A DNA stretch of 64,000 nt, from positions 124,887,450 to 124,951,449 of the forward strand of contig CP136069.1 of assembly GCA_032622095.1 (NCBI GenBank), written 5' to 3'. Below the pieces are notes generated by a model. The model was not told where the DNA came from. It searched no databases and worked only from the letters and a program-made list of their open reading frames with translations. Source of the DNA: Siphonodentalium dalli (Eukaryota > Mollusca > Scaphopoda > Gadilida > Siphonodentaliidae). Position 1 is the stretch's first letter, and every line of letters starts with the position of its first letter. Shown one piece after another: positions 9,476-21,342 of this stretch. The position numbers and the translations under genes were made by a program.

Positions 9476-11740
9476 CTACTATATTCTAAAGTTATATATA
9501 TAAAGCTATATGATCATAAAGGTCGCGTTCCCCAACGTCCACAGCCATTGCCATCGAGACTGTAAATTGTTCTTTAAATACATAGTGAAATAACTGCACC
9601 ACAGTTCCTGACATTTTCTTGAATAATACCGCCCACATACTGACACTAACCCCGAGAGAGGATAAGAAAACACGCATACATTCATGCTATAAAGACATTA
9701 TCCTTTAGTCCATCCGACTGTTTTGAGGGATGCTAGCATAGTATTATCCAGACAAAAGTGTACGTAGTTGAATCAGAAAGGCTTCGAAACGGATGTGGAA
9801 ATACAATCTTACCACACCAAATAAAACCGACACGCATGACATTCGATATCTTAAACATGCACCAGGTGTAGGGGTGGTGTATACAGTGGCCCATTTCATT
9901 CCCACTATCATGGCGCATGTCCACACACTTGCACCGCGAGCATTGTTCTTCTCTGCTGGGAGATATTCGACGAGACAACTGCGGGGCGTCACATAGTTTG
10001 CTTCGAATAATGGTTCAGAAGTGTGGGTAGTCTGTACACTTGGGTCTTCTCCTTAGCAGATAGACATCTGTCCAAGGGAATGAGACAGCTAGCAACCTTC
10101 GAAACACTGTCGAAGTTGTCCACATATGCCAATGCGTTCGCTGAGTTTGTGAGTTGACGAACCATCTATTGAGAAGTGACTAGCTAACTTGTTCGCCAGG
10201 TGTACATGTCGTTATCCCATGGGGTATGAGACACATGCATAGAAATGACCTTCTGTAAGCTTGTATACTCATCGGCCATATGCCTTCCTAGTTCAAGATG
10301 ACGCACAAATATCATAATTAACAAATATTTTAAATCGTAAGCTAGATACCGGAAAATGAATTGTTTGAAACGTTATGATTAGAGGGACCCTACTCCCAGG
10401 AAGTGGTGAATACTTTGTCGGTGTGAGCGACCTAGATTTATCAGACAAAGAAATGGAAGCTGGTCCAGATAATTATGGACGTGACGTGGCAAATCAGAAT
10501 CTGTTATCAGGTAATTGTTCTGATATAACTATTCGGCGCACCTATACGCTTACGGCCATTATCGGCGCCAAGTGGAGACTGGATTTCGAAATGCCACATC
10601 GCGATATTAATTGTGGTTTTTCATCTTTCCAGAAGGATACGAGCTATGTTATGCGTTTTGATACCTTAAAGTTGAACTAGTAGATGGTTTATGTACAGTT
10701 TCGTCCATACATACCGATATTATGACCAAAAAGTTGAAATTAATATGTGAAAATATCGATTTCTTAACAATTTCTAGCCGCCAATTTAGCAGCGATCTTG
10801 GCTGTGAGTATCAATTACCAAACCCTAATGAATACTTCATGTCACTATTCCATATCAACATGTAATGGTGGATATAAATCGCGAAACAATAACGCCCATC
10901 CTAAGAAAGTAAAGGAATGTAGACTTGTTTTCAAATTTCGGTCGCCATTTTGGCAGCCATCTTCGATTTGGAAAACGATTTATTGCATGAGATCTAATGT
11001 AATTACTTCACCTCAGTATTTCCAACCCAATTGTACGCATGGGTGGAGTTGTCTCGACAATAATGCCCAATGATGTGAATATGAGGGAATTTCAGTGATT
11101 TTTCAAAATCTGTCCGCCATTGTGGGCGCCATTTTGGATTTGGGGGAATTTTATTTGGATATGGTACAAGGAAAGTTCTTCGCCTAAGTGTTCCCAACTC
11201 ACAATAGTAAGCAGGTGTGGAGTTGTCATGACAATAATGTTCACTGATGTTAAAATCGGCGATTTTCGGCGATTTTTTATTTCTGGTGGCCATTTTGGCC
11301 GCCATCTTGGATTTGGGTAAATATTCCTCAACTTAGGTATAAGAGGAATCCTAGCTTGAATATCTCCTGCACATATATATGCATGGGTGTTGTTATAATA
11401 GCAATAACATTCATTGATTCGAAACATTACATCGCTTTATTAACGTAGATTCGGCTTTGACCTATTATACCGGCATTTGGGAAAACGTGATATCGGACAA
11501 AAATATCCCGCAACGAATGTATATTATGGACCCCATGTGGTCGCCAATGACTCCTCTATATGATAAATGTATAACATGACGCAAAGATGCCAACATTTTC
11601 CCACAGAGACAAACGAAAGGTGGTAACATGTCAGAAAAATAGTATATTTTCACAGTTCGGCGGCCATCTTGGCCGCCATATTGGATTCTGGTATCAGATT
11701 TTTGGCTAATTTGTAAGGGTTGTATATAATCATCTAATCA

Positions 11741-12611
11741 CGCGTCACGGGCGGAGCTAGGTCGTTTTCCTCTAGCTAACGATGCTGTACTTCAATTATT
11801 CAAATATATGAGTAAACTTTCTAAAGTAAATAGTGAAAAAAAAATATCCGGGTCTTTTGAAGAATCAATAACTTGTAAACTTTCATCTTGGGCCACGCAA
11901 CTATCGAAATGGGATGTTAGACTAAACGATGATAATACTTTTTCAGGAACGAATCTGAGGCAGTTGGTCGTGAAGTTAAAACAAGAACACATCTCGCAGT
12001 TTAAACATGATATATTCGACGACGATAAATTGGGTGGAAAAAACAAATTACGCACTTACAGGTTATTCAAGGAAGAATATATCATTGAACCATATCTCAC
12101 GTGTACGAAATCACAAGAAGCTAGAGCATATTTTACTAGACTTCGCGCGAGTAATCATGTTCTAGAAATAGAAAAAGGGAGACACAGACAGCCTAAGACA
12201 AAATTAGAAAAGCGAATATGCCCTGTATGCAAACAGAATAGAATTGAAACGGAGATACATTTTGTCATGGAATGCGATGCATATAAGGATCTCAGACATA
12301 ATTTGTTCGAAACGATTGGAAGAAACGAACCGAATTTTTACAAGATGAACGAAGCGAACAAATTTTTAAATATCATGAAAAACAAGCATGGGAAAATAAC
12401 TGCTTATGTGTGCAACATGATCCGGTTATTCTTCATTCGGAGAAAACAGCTCATTAGTAGTTGACAATTGCAAATGTGTCATGATCAATATTAGAAATTA
12501 ACTATATTATGTTTGTTATTATGTTGTTTATGATATATATGTTCGTTATTTTCAATTGTGCAACTGCCAAAAATTGGTGTATTGCAATAAATATATCAAT
12601 CTATCTATCTA
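11741..12611 (+). mobile_element. 5'-truncated LINE retrotransposon inserted in copy A
   Basis: This segment is absent from the matching position in copy B, where GTATATTAGCATAACGAATC is uninterrupted. It contains the 3' end of a LINE open frame and a 3' UTR that finishes with AATAAATATATC and a short TATC repeat, a typical LINE tail. The 5' end is cut inside the coding region, as is usual for incomplete target-primed reverse transcription. Confidence 0.82.
11808..12464 (+). CDS. C-terminal remnant of a LINE ORF2-type protein
   Basis: The frame is 218 codons from the first ATG and stays open upstream (GRFPLANDAVLQLFKYM) into the truncation point, so the ATG is not a true start. It contains ARAYFTRLRASNHVLEIEKG and the zinc-knuckle-like CPVCKQNRIETEIHFVMEC (C-x2-C-H-C spacing), then CDAYKDLR. 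This is the usual C-terminus after the reverse transcriptase domain in many invertebrate LINEs. The reverse transcriptase domain itself is missing, so the fragment is not functional. Confidence 0.8.
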   Translation: MSKLSKVNSEKKISGSFEESITCKLSSWATQLSKWDVRLNDDNTFSGTNLRQLVVKLKQEHISQFKHDIFDDDKLGGKNKLRTYRLFKEEYIIEPYLTCTKSQEARAYFTRLRASNHVLEIEKGRHRQPKTKLEKRICPVCKQNRIETEIHFVMECDAYKDLRHNLFETIGRNEPNFYKMNEANKFLNIMKNKHGKITAYVCNMIRLFFIRRKQLISS

Positions 12612-12849
12612 ACGAATCGAGCGAAAAACAAGACGGCATGTGACATCATCTTTACTATAACGGCGATCAAAGAGACCTGGTGCATTTAAAAATGGCCGCC
12701 ATGATGGACGCCATCTTGTCTGGAGTCTCTGCGGCCACTTTTTTTTCTTGTTAACAAGTGAAAAAATTAGAGGAAACCTTAAGGAAGAAAATTAGTGGGG
12801 TGAAGTTAAGTCCTGGGGGTGCAGAGGTCGACCAATATCTCCGGGACTA

Positions 12850-13077
12850 ATAGCTATGATCGGACATTTGTAAGATCACTAAAATTCACCAATAAATAAT
12901 TGCTGTAAATTATAAGTCTAATGATTATACCAATATTGCAACAAGAATCGTACAAGGTACGTATAGTTCAGATTCAGGCCGTGTCTTCAGGTGGCAATCC
13001 AATCAAAATGAGTCTGTTACTATAAATTCAAAAAGAATAGTAGGCGAGTGAATCCTACTGGGGTACTATCGTAAAAT
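12850..13077. other. short unassigned spacer
   Basis: It lies between the giant palindrome and the long-TIR transposon. Nothing was recognised. Confidence 0.4.
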
Positions 13078-13134
13078 ATTGTATCTCACGTGACTTTGTT
13101 ATTGAAATCAAGCTTTCCGATTGGTTGGCTACTC

Positions 13135-13520
13135 GACTCTATTAGTCGTAGTTGTATACCGCGCCTTCAAGTCTCTCCCGTCGTGCACTATGCATATGTA
13201 GTTTTGACTACTAAAAATAGTAACGAACACTACATCAAACTTTGTTCTGAAACTACTTGTTATTTCGCCGCTGATCCAAATTAAAGCTTCAGTAAGGCGA
13301 ACATCAATTGTCTGAACTTAGTAAAAGTTGAAATTAGTAGTTTCCTACTGCTAAATCCAAATTACTAAGAATTAATTAAAAAACAAACAAACAAACAAAC
13401 CTGAACAAAGAGGAATTTAAAAAAAAAAAATTGTTTTTTTTACATATAATTTTTTTTTCTTTTAAAAAAAATGGTGTTTGCCCACTGGTTTGCCTTTAAT
13501 TTCTGCATTTGTTCGATACA
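13135..13520. repeat. sequence inserted in the left TIR only
   Basis: The right TIR goes from the GCCAATC box to the GAGCATG box in about 30 bp, while the left takes about 400 bp. The extra block ends in A-rich and (AAAC)n sequence, so a retroposed insertion is possible. A 64-codon frame inside it is not recognisable. Confidence 0.5.
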
Positions 13521-15044
13521 ATATAATAATTAGAGCATGACTTGTCGTGAAATACGCCGATATAGTGCATAGTGCGGTTGTGTAGTTCACTCCGCTTCGC
13601 GTCGTGAACTACACAACCTCACTATAGTATAGTCGGAGAAGGCGAAAAAAATGGTGAACCTAGAAGAAATTGGTAGGGAAGCGGTTTTTATGTCATTGGA
13701 CGCGGGAATTTCTGCCGAATAATATATCCAAAATCCGCTAAAATCCGCTTTGAGCAATTATTTCTACATCACTTTAAAATAGGGGTCCTCTTTCAAATAT
13801 GTGTGCTGATTTTCTAATGAGCGATTCATTGGCAAACATTGGGTACCAAGATAACATTGCTATATTATTGTAACTGTGATATGTATAACATCCAGTATGT
13901 ATTTAACTTTGTAAATAAGTCAATATTGGCCACAGTTTCCGCGAAATGTTAATTTTTTTATCGAAAATATCATTCAGTTTCGCGAAAAATGTGTCGCGTT
14001 TAAAAAAATATATCCGAGTAAATTGTATATTGTTTGGAGATTTGTTCATCGAATGTGTCGCAAATGATATTTAAATGTGCACAAGCATGTCCTGAATACG
14101 TCAATATGAAACGTGGATAATTTAATTAAACATAGAGTACAAATATCTGAACAATATTAACCCTGCCCCCAAAACATGAAATTTCAGGTAAAAACAATTG
14201 AAAAAATAAAATACTTAAAACTATAACACTACCTATTTATTGATCAACTATGGGGTATTTGTAATTCTTTTAAATCATTTTGGTAGCATGTTTATAGAAA
14301 ATTAGTGGTTATTTTATGAATATAACAGAGAACACCCGTATAGTATATATACATTGACCCAATAAAAGGCGAGCAATTGTTAACTCAGCTGCTGAACTTG
14401 ATATAAATATTTTCAGAATCGAGTTTGGGGCAGGTATGTGGTGGATATCTCATGAATATTCAAAAATCCACCTAAATCCGACTGGGAAATATATAATGAA
14501 CCTAAGAACTGTGCAAGGGGGTCACATTTAACCCATTTTGTTTTGATTCTCCCATGCAATCACAATGAATGGCTATTACACATGGAGTTAGTAAAGAGCG
14601 TCAAATATGATCTTCATGCGTCATATAGTATATTAATGCCACACCAAACAATGTAGCATTGTATACTGAACTATGCGTATCCAAATGCCCTTTTTTAATT
14701 TGCCAAGCATCTGCCACCCACAACGCATCGACACATTTTGTCACTTTTATGCAAGCAGCACTATTATCATATCGATACACGTGTATTAATATGTCTATAT
14801 TGTCAAACTTCGTCTCCTGCTGAAACCAACGATGTAAACGCACGCTAGAGACAATTTGATTGTAATTCTCACTGATGAGGCTATCTCGGTGAGAGTGTTG
14901 TAATTCATTGTTTTATTAGAATCACATTTTCTATCATTTGAGATTAATCATAGTTTATTTGAGTGTCATATTAATAGGTGTATTAGTATAGATATGTCTG
15001 AGGAATTAGTCATTTATCGGCTGACTTATGTGTCATAATTATGT

Positions 15045-17960
15045 AGTATCGGGTTTGATGAAGAGCAATCAGTTGCTGTTTTGGAGAAAGGCATATTAAC
15101 CCTCATTAGTTTCGGCGAGAAATGTGATCGGCTAGACCTCGTGCGTTACTTAAATAGTCGCATTAGTGCAAGTCCTATTAGAAATATGTTGGTACACAGA
15201 AAACGCAGACGTGATTTTACAGATTCTAAGAGAGGGTTGTGCAGTGCTAGTGGCAATGTTGAGATGTCAGCGCCAAAAAAACTCAGATCTAGCCTGTTAC
15301 CTTTCAATTACAAAGATGACTGCTTGATATGTGAACAACGTACATGCCCATTTCGATAAAAACAATCCTCTTAGAACACAAGTTCGAAGTGTCACCACAC
15401 TTCCACTGCGCAACAAGTTATTAGAGTGTTGCGCGAAAAGGGGGGATTCGTTTATCTTTTTGTCCATACAAAACATCATGGTTGTATCGATCTGGTTGCG
15501 GCTGAAGCTGTTTACCATGACAGTTGTCTCAATCGTTTCATGTTGAAAAAATATATCACAGTACCAACGGATCGAAAGCCACAGTCCGGTCGGAAAATAG
15601 ACAATGAAATTCAGCAATGGTTTCAAATTGTCTGTGAGTGGATTGAGTCAGAATATGGTGCCGAATTATACACTCTCTATGAACTTCATAGTAAGATGGT
15701 AGAATTCTCTGGTGGGTCCGAAGTATATTCCATAAAATGGCTAAAGGAGAAGTTACTTGACCACTATGGGACCTACATAGTTTTTTCTGAGGTGGATGGT
15801 CGAATCAACGTTATTTGTTTCAGAAATATGGCCAATTTCATAATCAATGATAAGTGGTACGCCGAGAAAAAAATGACATTGAGGAAGAAGCCGAGAGGAT
15901 AGTAATGGCAGCTGCCAAGATTATCAGAGCTCAATTGAGTGAGATGGAGTACAGTGTACATCCTTACCCTAGCATGGATGACATTTCTGATGTTGAGCAA
16001 GGTAAAGGCTTTATTACAGCCCAACTGCTAACTCTGTTGAAAGTTCTGGTTCCTTTAGAATTGAAGCAAATCACTATTGGTCAGTCTATTATTCAAGCAG
16101 CACACCACGATCAGTGGTATTACCGATTTTAATCGGCCTTGGTGTCGAGCTGGACCATATATTTGGGTCAAATTGGCTTGTAACGGAACTATCGCGATTA
16201 GGCTTCTCGATTAATTACTATGAAGTTGAGTTGTACAAGCAGTCAGTAATCCAGGCCGAAGATGACGACAGTGTTCTTGCTTCATATTTCCAAGGGACGT
16301 TTATACAGCGGGTTGCAGATAACGTGGACCATAATGTTGCAACACTAGATGGTCACGGGACATTTCATGGAATGGAACTAATTGATGTATGTACTCCACG
16401 CGATTATTCCCCACTACAGCCAAGACAACAGTTAGTCATAAGACAACAAAGCTCCAAGGTTGATGATATTGTGAAAGGCAAAGGAGTGCCTTATATTCAC
16501 CAATACATGAGTTGTCCCGAAAAGTGACTTTCAATAGTCACATACAAGCCTATGCTCCAACTACAGTTCGTACATACATTGCCCAACATATATCAATTCA
16601 GATTTGCTCTTGCATGCAGGGCGGCTTTCCAGTAAGCGAGCACACATATACCCAATTGGTCGGGTCTATATGGAACATATATTCTCCGAGTGCCCAAATG
16701 GCCCATCCAATAAATCAGAAGTGTTTTTGCCTATCATTGATTTGAATCCGTCTGACGAGTCCTGTATTTATTCGACATTGCTTTTCATACAGAATCAGAC
16801 TATCAAACAAAGCATTTCAACCCCATGCTTGACATTTGATTAGCCACTGTGGTTAAAGGTAGTATAATGATGTGCTTCCTTGGAAGCATTAGTTCCACGA
16901 TGAAGGGATCTGGTTTGGAATGGAAACAATATAATTATATATGGTCCTAATGCAGTACAGCATATGATAAGTGGAATGGCAATCTCAACATCTATTCGTG
17001 GCCACATACTAGTAGAGGTAGCTCTTTATAACAAGTTAACATCGGCTGTCGTCGAATAACCCGATAGAGTACTGCCTGACATACAGAATCAGCGGGCGAA
17101 ATTGTCAACGCTGTAGATAACGAAACTGGTCTTCTGTCTGACACTTACAACGTTTTGGAAACACTTGATCCACATGATGGACAGATATAAAAACTGACAA
17201 TATCAGACACTAGATGGGAAAGAGGTAATTGTGGCGGCCGATGGCACTGATTTGTTAGTCCTGCTCGTGTACCATTGGAATGAAGACATGGCATATATAT
17301 ATACTTCCTTTCAAATGCAGGGAAGACAGTCAAGGGTGGTGTAGCTATCTGGAAAATCCAAGATATTGTGCAGAAGGACGACCAACATTCTCTTTATTCA
17401 TACCTGGACTGGATGCGGCACAACATCAGCGACATACGGGCAAGGTAAAACAAGCATGCTAAAGAAAATAGAGTCGCCCGAAATACAACAAATGGCGAGT
17501 GTCATAAGCAACATACAGCTGACGAAAAACTCGTTGGCGATGTTGGTGTGAAATTCTTCAAGATGATTTATGTTGGCAAAAGGAATGACACTCGGAATGG
17601 TTTGAGGAAATTCTTGGAAATGATTTCCTTGGCCAGAGGATTATTGGATCCGCAGAAATTACCACCGACGGAACGGGCAGCATATTTCCATAGCCTATTA
17701 AAGAGTTCACATGCAGGTTATGATATGGAAATATCTGGGGGACACACATATGGACCCAGCAGAGTGGGGGTGGAAAACCCAAGGGACACAATACAGTCAT
17801 GACAGACATAGAAGCTGCACCCGATTCATTGCTAAAATTCGTCAGTTGCAAGTGCAGGCTAGTGCATGAGTAGGACTTCTTGTGGGAATAACTCATGTAC
17901 AAAAAGTGGACTCCATTGTGTTGTAGCCTGCGGTGACTGTCGTGGTGATGGCTGAACAAA
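15045..17960 (+). pseudogene. degenerate transposon-type gene with a Cys-rich C-terminus
   Basis: Coding blocks run in order through several frames. An N-terminal block has LICEQRTCPF. Next comes a block with CIDLVAAEAVYHDSCLNRF. A long block reads from SGRKIDNEIQQWFQ to VICFRNMANFIINDKWY. Later blocks contain LGVELDHIFGSNWLVTELSR, VADNVDHNVATLDGHGTFHG, LPIIDLNPSDESCIYSTLLF and LPPTERAAYFHSL. The last block is Cys-rich, with SCGNNSC then GLHCVVACGDCRG. I recall similar uncharacterised multi-copy proteins in invertebrate genomes. Frameshifts or stops occur near 15357, 15450, 15880, 16130 and 16525, and repeatedly after 16850, so no intact protein is made. Its central place between matched TIRs suggests it was the element's own gene. 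Confidence 0.75.
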
Positions 17961-19030
17961 TTTGGAGGAAATTCTCATTGATGAAGGCGAGACTGAGAGC
18001 TGAAAGTGGAACACCAATATGACAAAACATTACTTTGGTTAAATTTTGGTCCCTATTATGACACCCATCTTGGAGTATGAAGGTCACGTTGTAACACCTA
18101 TGTGTGTATGAACTGTTGTTCTTTTTAGCAAAATACATCAGATATTATTCTATGAGTAGTTATACCAGGTTCAATGGTCGAGTTGATAATGTTTTGCCTT
18201 TTCCGACTACATACATTGTATATATTATAATATCGGGGTTTCTCTCTCATATTCACAACATAACCAATACTTTTCTATAAACATGTCACTAAAATGACTT
18301 AAAAGTATTACGCATACCTCATAGTTAATCAATAAATAGTTAGTGTTATGTTTTAAGTGTTTTTATATTTTCCATTTTTTTTACCTGAAATTTCATTTTT
18401 TGGGGGTAGGGTTAATATTTTTCAGATATTCTTGCTCTATTGTTAATTAAATTATACATGTTTCATACTGTTGTATTGAGGATATGCATGTGCACATTTT
18501 AATACCAATTGCGATAAATTCGATTATCCAATTTCCAAAAAATATGCAAATTACTCGGAGATTATTTTGAAAAAGAAACACTTTTTTGGGCAAGTGAATG
18601 ATCCTTTCGTAAAAAAAATAAAAATAGGGCCGAAATTTCCGTCAATATTGACTAATATATAAAGGGTAGTATAGACTGAAGGTAACACTAGTAACAATTA
18701 TAGTTATCTGTCAATGTCATCTTGGTACCCACTGTTTTACAATTTATTGCTAATTTGAAAATCAACACAAAGGTGACAATATTTCAAAGTGATGTAAAAA
18801 AAATTGCTCAAAACGGATTTTAGCGGATTTTGGATATGTTGTTCTGGAGATGTTCCCGCGTGCAATGACATAAAAATCGCTTCTCTACAAATTTATTCTA
18901 GGTCCAACCCTTCCCCGGCTATACTACTATGCACTATATCGGCGTATTTCACTCCAAGCCATGCTCTATTTATTAAATAGTATAGCAGTGTGCAGCCAAT
19001 CATAAGGCGATAAAGTCACGTGAGATATAA

Positions 19031-19265
19031 GATTTATTTATAATGGCCAACAGCTGTGGATATTATATAGTCAGACACATTTATATAAATGTTGTAACTC
19101 TTCAACATGTCAGTGGTTGCAACACTGACTATAACTTTTGAATGTTCCAGCATCCACCATCGACGTATAAATATAGATCGATGCATCCACACTGTAGGAT
19201 GATTTAAAGGCCCACTTAATTTTTTGAACCTTCAGATCGCATATAAAAAATATATGCCATAATAT
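19031..19265. other. unassigned spacer
   Basis: AT-rich, no feature recognised. Confidence 0.4.
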
Positions 19266-19269
19266 TACC

Positions 19270-19409
19270 ATATATATGCTGGCGTAATTAACGACCAACA
19301 GCTAAACCGAACGCATAAGCTAGGATATATCTGTGCCTTTTTTTTAATCTTATTAAAATAACTTCATAGATGCGTATTCCCATCAAATCAGATTCACTTG
19401 GGCCTTATT
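19270..19409. repeat. direct repeat, left copy (partner 20769-20902)
   Basis: The words AATTAACGA, GCTAGGATATATCTGTGCC, ATAACTTCATAGATGCGTAT and GATTCACTTGGGCCTTAT occur in the same order and orientation at 20769-20902. The pair brackets the whole palindromic complex between them. A faint relative is seen at about 42395-42520. Confidence 0.82.
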
Positions 19410-19462
19410 AGTGCAGCGGCCAAATCGAAAAAGAGCTCTTACTTTTCGAGATACCCTATAAT

Positions 19463-20776
19463 ACCCACCATATATGAAGGTGATGACCCCCCTTTTCGGA
19501 CGCCGGATTCGGTGTCTGTTATGGTGTATTCCGGATGGCAGACCAGCGTACGCTGGGTGCATTCGGGCACATATTTCGGATGCCGGATGCTTCCATTGAC
19601 ATTCTTCTTGTCGTTAAACACCAAAAAACAACCAAGTTCCGTCCGCCAATTCGTATTTCTTTGATCGAACATAATATTCTACACAATTCAGCTTGTTGTC
19701 TACTTCTCGTTATTATAGTTAAATGTTAATTAAAAATAGTATCGTAATGATGACCTGTGGTTTGCTATGTGTTATCAGATTATAACTTCAGTAAAAAAAA
19801 TAATCAGTCAAGCTGCTAAACGAAAAAAATAGCCATAATATGGGATGCCAAATTGACATTTAATAAATAATTGAGCTTAAGCGCAATAAGGAATCCCTTA
19901 ACCCCAATAAGGGAATATCTAATTGCACTTAAGTGCAATAAGGAAATTCCTTATTGCGTAAGGAAATTCCTTATTATTGCGCTTAAGCGCAATATAAGGA
20001 GTCTCTTATTGCGTTAGCGCAATAAGGAATCTCTTCAAGTATCTTATTGTGCTTAAGCGCTATAAGAAATATTTTTATTGCGCTTAAGTGCAATAAGGAA
20101 TATTCTTGTTGTGCTTAAGTGCAATTAGATCTTCCCTTATTGCGCTTAAGCGCAATAAGGGATTACTTATTGCGCTTAAGTGCAATAAGACATTCCTTAT
20201 TGCACTGAAGCGCAATTAATATCTCCCTCATCACCCTTCTGCAAATAGTAGAATTATCCTATATTTGCTCCACGCATTGTACCATGGAATAAACCATTTG
20301 AATTATAGGGAGTTTATGTAATGTGGCTAATTGCGCTTAAATAAGGAATATTCCTTATTGCGCTTAAGCGCAATTAGCTCTTATTGCGCTTAAAGAATAT
20401 TCCTTATTGCACTTAAGTGCAATAAGATATTCCTTATTGCGCTTAGGTGCAATAAGGAATTTTCTTATTGCGCTTAAGCGCAATTAGATCTTCCCTTATT
20501 GTGCTTAAGCGCAATAAGGGATTCCTTATTGCGCTTAAGCTCAATTATTTATTAAATGTCAATTTGGCTTCCCATAACTATAGCCATATATATATGCAGA
20601 CCAATTCCAATGCATCATGTCAACTTTTGCTTCATTACTCACTCTATTTTCAATACATTTTACATTTAGTGAAAAGACTATTCCGGATGCCGTCTCTCTG
20701 TTATGGAGTATGCCGGGGTCAGTTTTAAGCAGGATGCCGGATTCCAGGTGGAGGGGGGGTCGTCACCCTCATATAT
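19463..20776. mobile_element. outer fold-back shell around a CTTAAG-core palindrome array
   Basis: Inverted ends ATATGAAGGTGATGACCCCC (left) and GGGGGTCGTCACCCTCATAT (right). Inner GGATGCCGGAT words repeat on both sides. The array element at 19839-20576 sits inside this shell, so one non-autonomous element appears to be nested in another. Confidence 0.65.
19839..20576. mobile_element. TATGGG-end element filled with TTGCGCTTAAGCGCAA palindromes
   Basis: The ends are TATGGGATGCCAAATTGACA and its near-exact complement finishing GGCTTCCCATA. Both continue with TTTAATAAATAATTGAGC. Between them are more than a dozen units of the 16-bp perfect palindrome TTGCGCTTAAGCGCAA, joined by TAAGGAATTCCTTA-like linkers that are also near-palindromic. 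There is no coding capacity. Compare the relatives at 20930, 23721 and 54227, which share the end but not always the unit. Confidence 0.85.
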
Positions 20777-20902
20777 ATGCAAGTGTAATTAACGAACCAC
20801 ATGCATATAAAGCTAGGATATATCTGTGCCTTTTTTAAATCTTATCAAAATAACTTCATAGATGCGTATATTCCCATCAAATAAGATTCACTTGGGCCTT
20901 AT
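20769..20902. repeat. direct repeat, right copy (partner 19270-19409)
   Basis: See 19270-19409. The spacing of about 1.5 kb and the same orientation could reflect duplication of a target segment or the ends of a retroelement, but there are no TG...CA ends or tRNA primer-like sequence that would make it an LTR pair. Confidence 0.78.
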
Positions 20903-20929
20903 ATCATGGTATGATTATGATTAAGTACA

Positions 20930-21342
20930 CAGGTCAGGGAGAACCCAAAATCGATGTACTAAACCTCGATTTGTGTAAACAACCTTGATCGAGGTTCTTC
21001 GAGAACATGTGACCACTGGTGATATAGTGTGGAGTATTTTATCTTACACCTATGAGAGGCCAAATTCACATTTAATAATTAATTGTGCTTGATTGCGCGC
21101 AAGCACAATTAATTATTAAATGTGAATCTGGCCTCCCATAGGTGTAAGATGAAACACGGTGAAATACTCCACACTACCGTAGCCTATATTACTTCCATTA
21201 GTATCATATGTAGTTTAGAGTGTTTCCCCTTATATCATGGGTGTATGTTTTGACCAGTGGTCACATGGTCTTGAAGAACCTCGATCGAGGTTTTTAACAC
21301 AAATCGAGGTTTAGTACATCGATTTTGGGTTCTCCCTGACCT
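20930..21342. mobile_element. nearly full-length palindrome with CAGGTCAGGG ends
   Basis: The left arm (CAGGTCAGGGAGAACCCAAA, ATCGATGTACTAAACCTCGA) and the right arm are inverted copies meeting at GCGCGC near 21093. GTACAC lies directly outside on both sides, a likely 6-bp target duplication. The inner part contains the TATGGGAGGCC..TTCACATTTAATAA end sequence twice, facing the centre, so a small TATGGG element probably inserted and folded into it. The right arm has about 80 extra bases (about 21175-21255). Confidence 0.85.

Larger units (their letters stand above)
6562..12849. mobile_element. giant palindromic (fold-back) element, copy A
   Basis: The ends are inverted, TA-GTCCAGGAGATATTGG at the left and CCAATATCTCCGGGAC-TA at the right. 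Next inside come CTGCACC(C)n and TTAACTTCACCCCACTAATTTT. The arms are well matched over about 1.4 kb (AAGATGGCGGCC-rich) and continue as a weaker inverted repeat almost to the centre near 9.5 kb. The element carries a TTAA MITE at 6667-7009 and a truncated LINE at 11741-12611. No intact gene was found. Copy B at 34619-38786 has its inner part in the opposite orientation. A TA target duplication would suit a Tc1/mariner-like mechanism, but the superfamily is unknown. Confidence 0.85.
13078..19030 (+). mobile_element. DNA transposon with long terminal inverted repeats and a decayed gene
   Basis: The outer ends TATCTCACGTGACTTTGTTA (left) and TAAAGTCACGTGAGATA (right) are inverted. A second matched block, GAGCATGACTTGTCGTGAAA / TTTCACTCCAAGCCATGCTC, starts at about 13530 on the left and ends at about 18965 on the right. 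The arms continue inward for about 0.8 kb, with shared words such as CCAAAATCCGCTAAAATCC, TAGTTAATCAATAAATAG and GGTTAATATT. The left arm has about 370 bp not present in the right (13135-13520), including an (AAAC)n stretch. The middle holds the pseudogene at 15045-17960. The superfamily is not assigned. Confidence 0.85.

Noticed and set aside
19270..20902. LTR retrotransposon bounded by the 140-bp direct repeats
   Set aside because: There are no TG/CA ends, primer-binding site, polypurine tract or gag/pol coding, and the interior is palindromic arrays.
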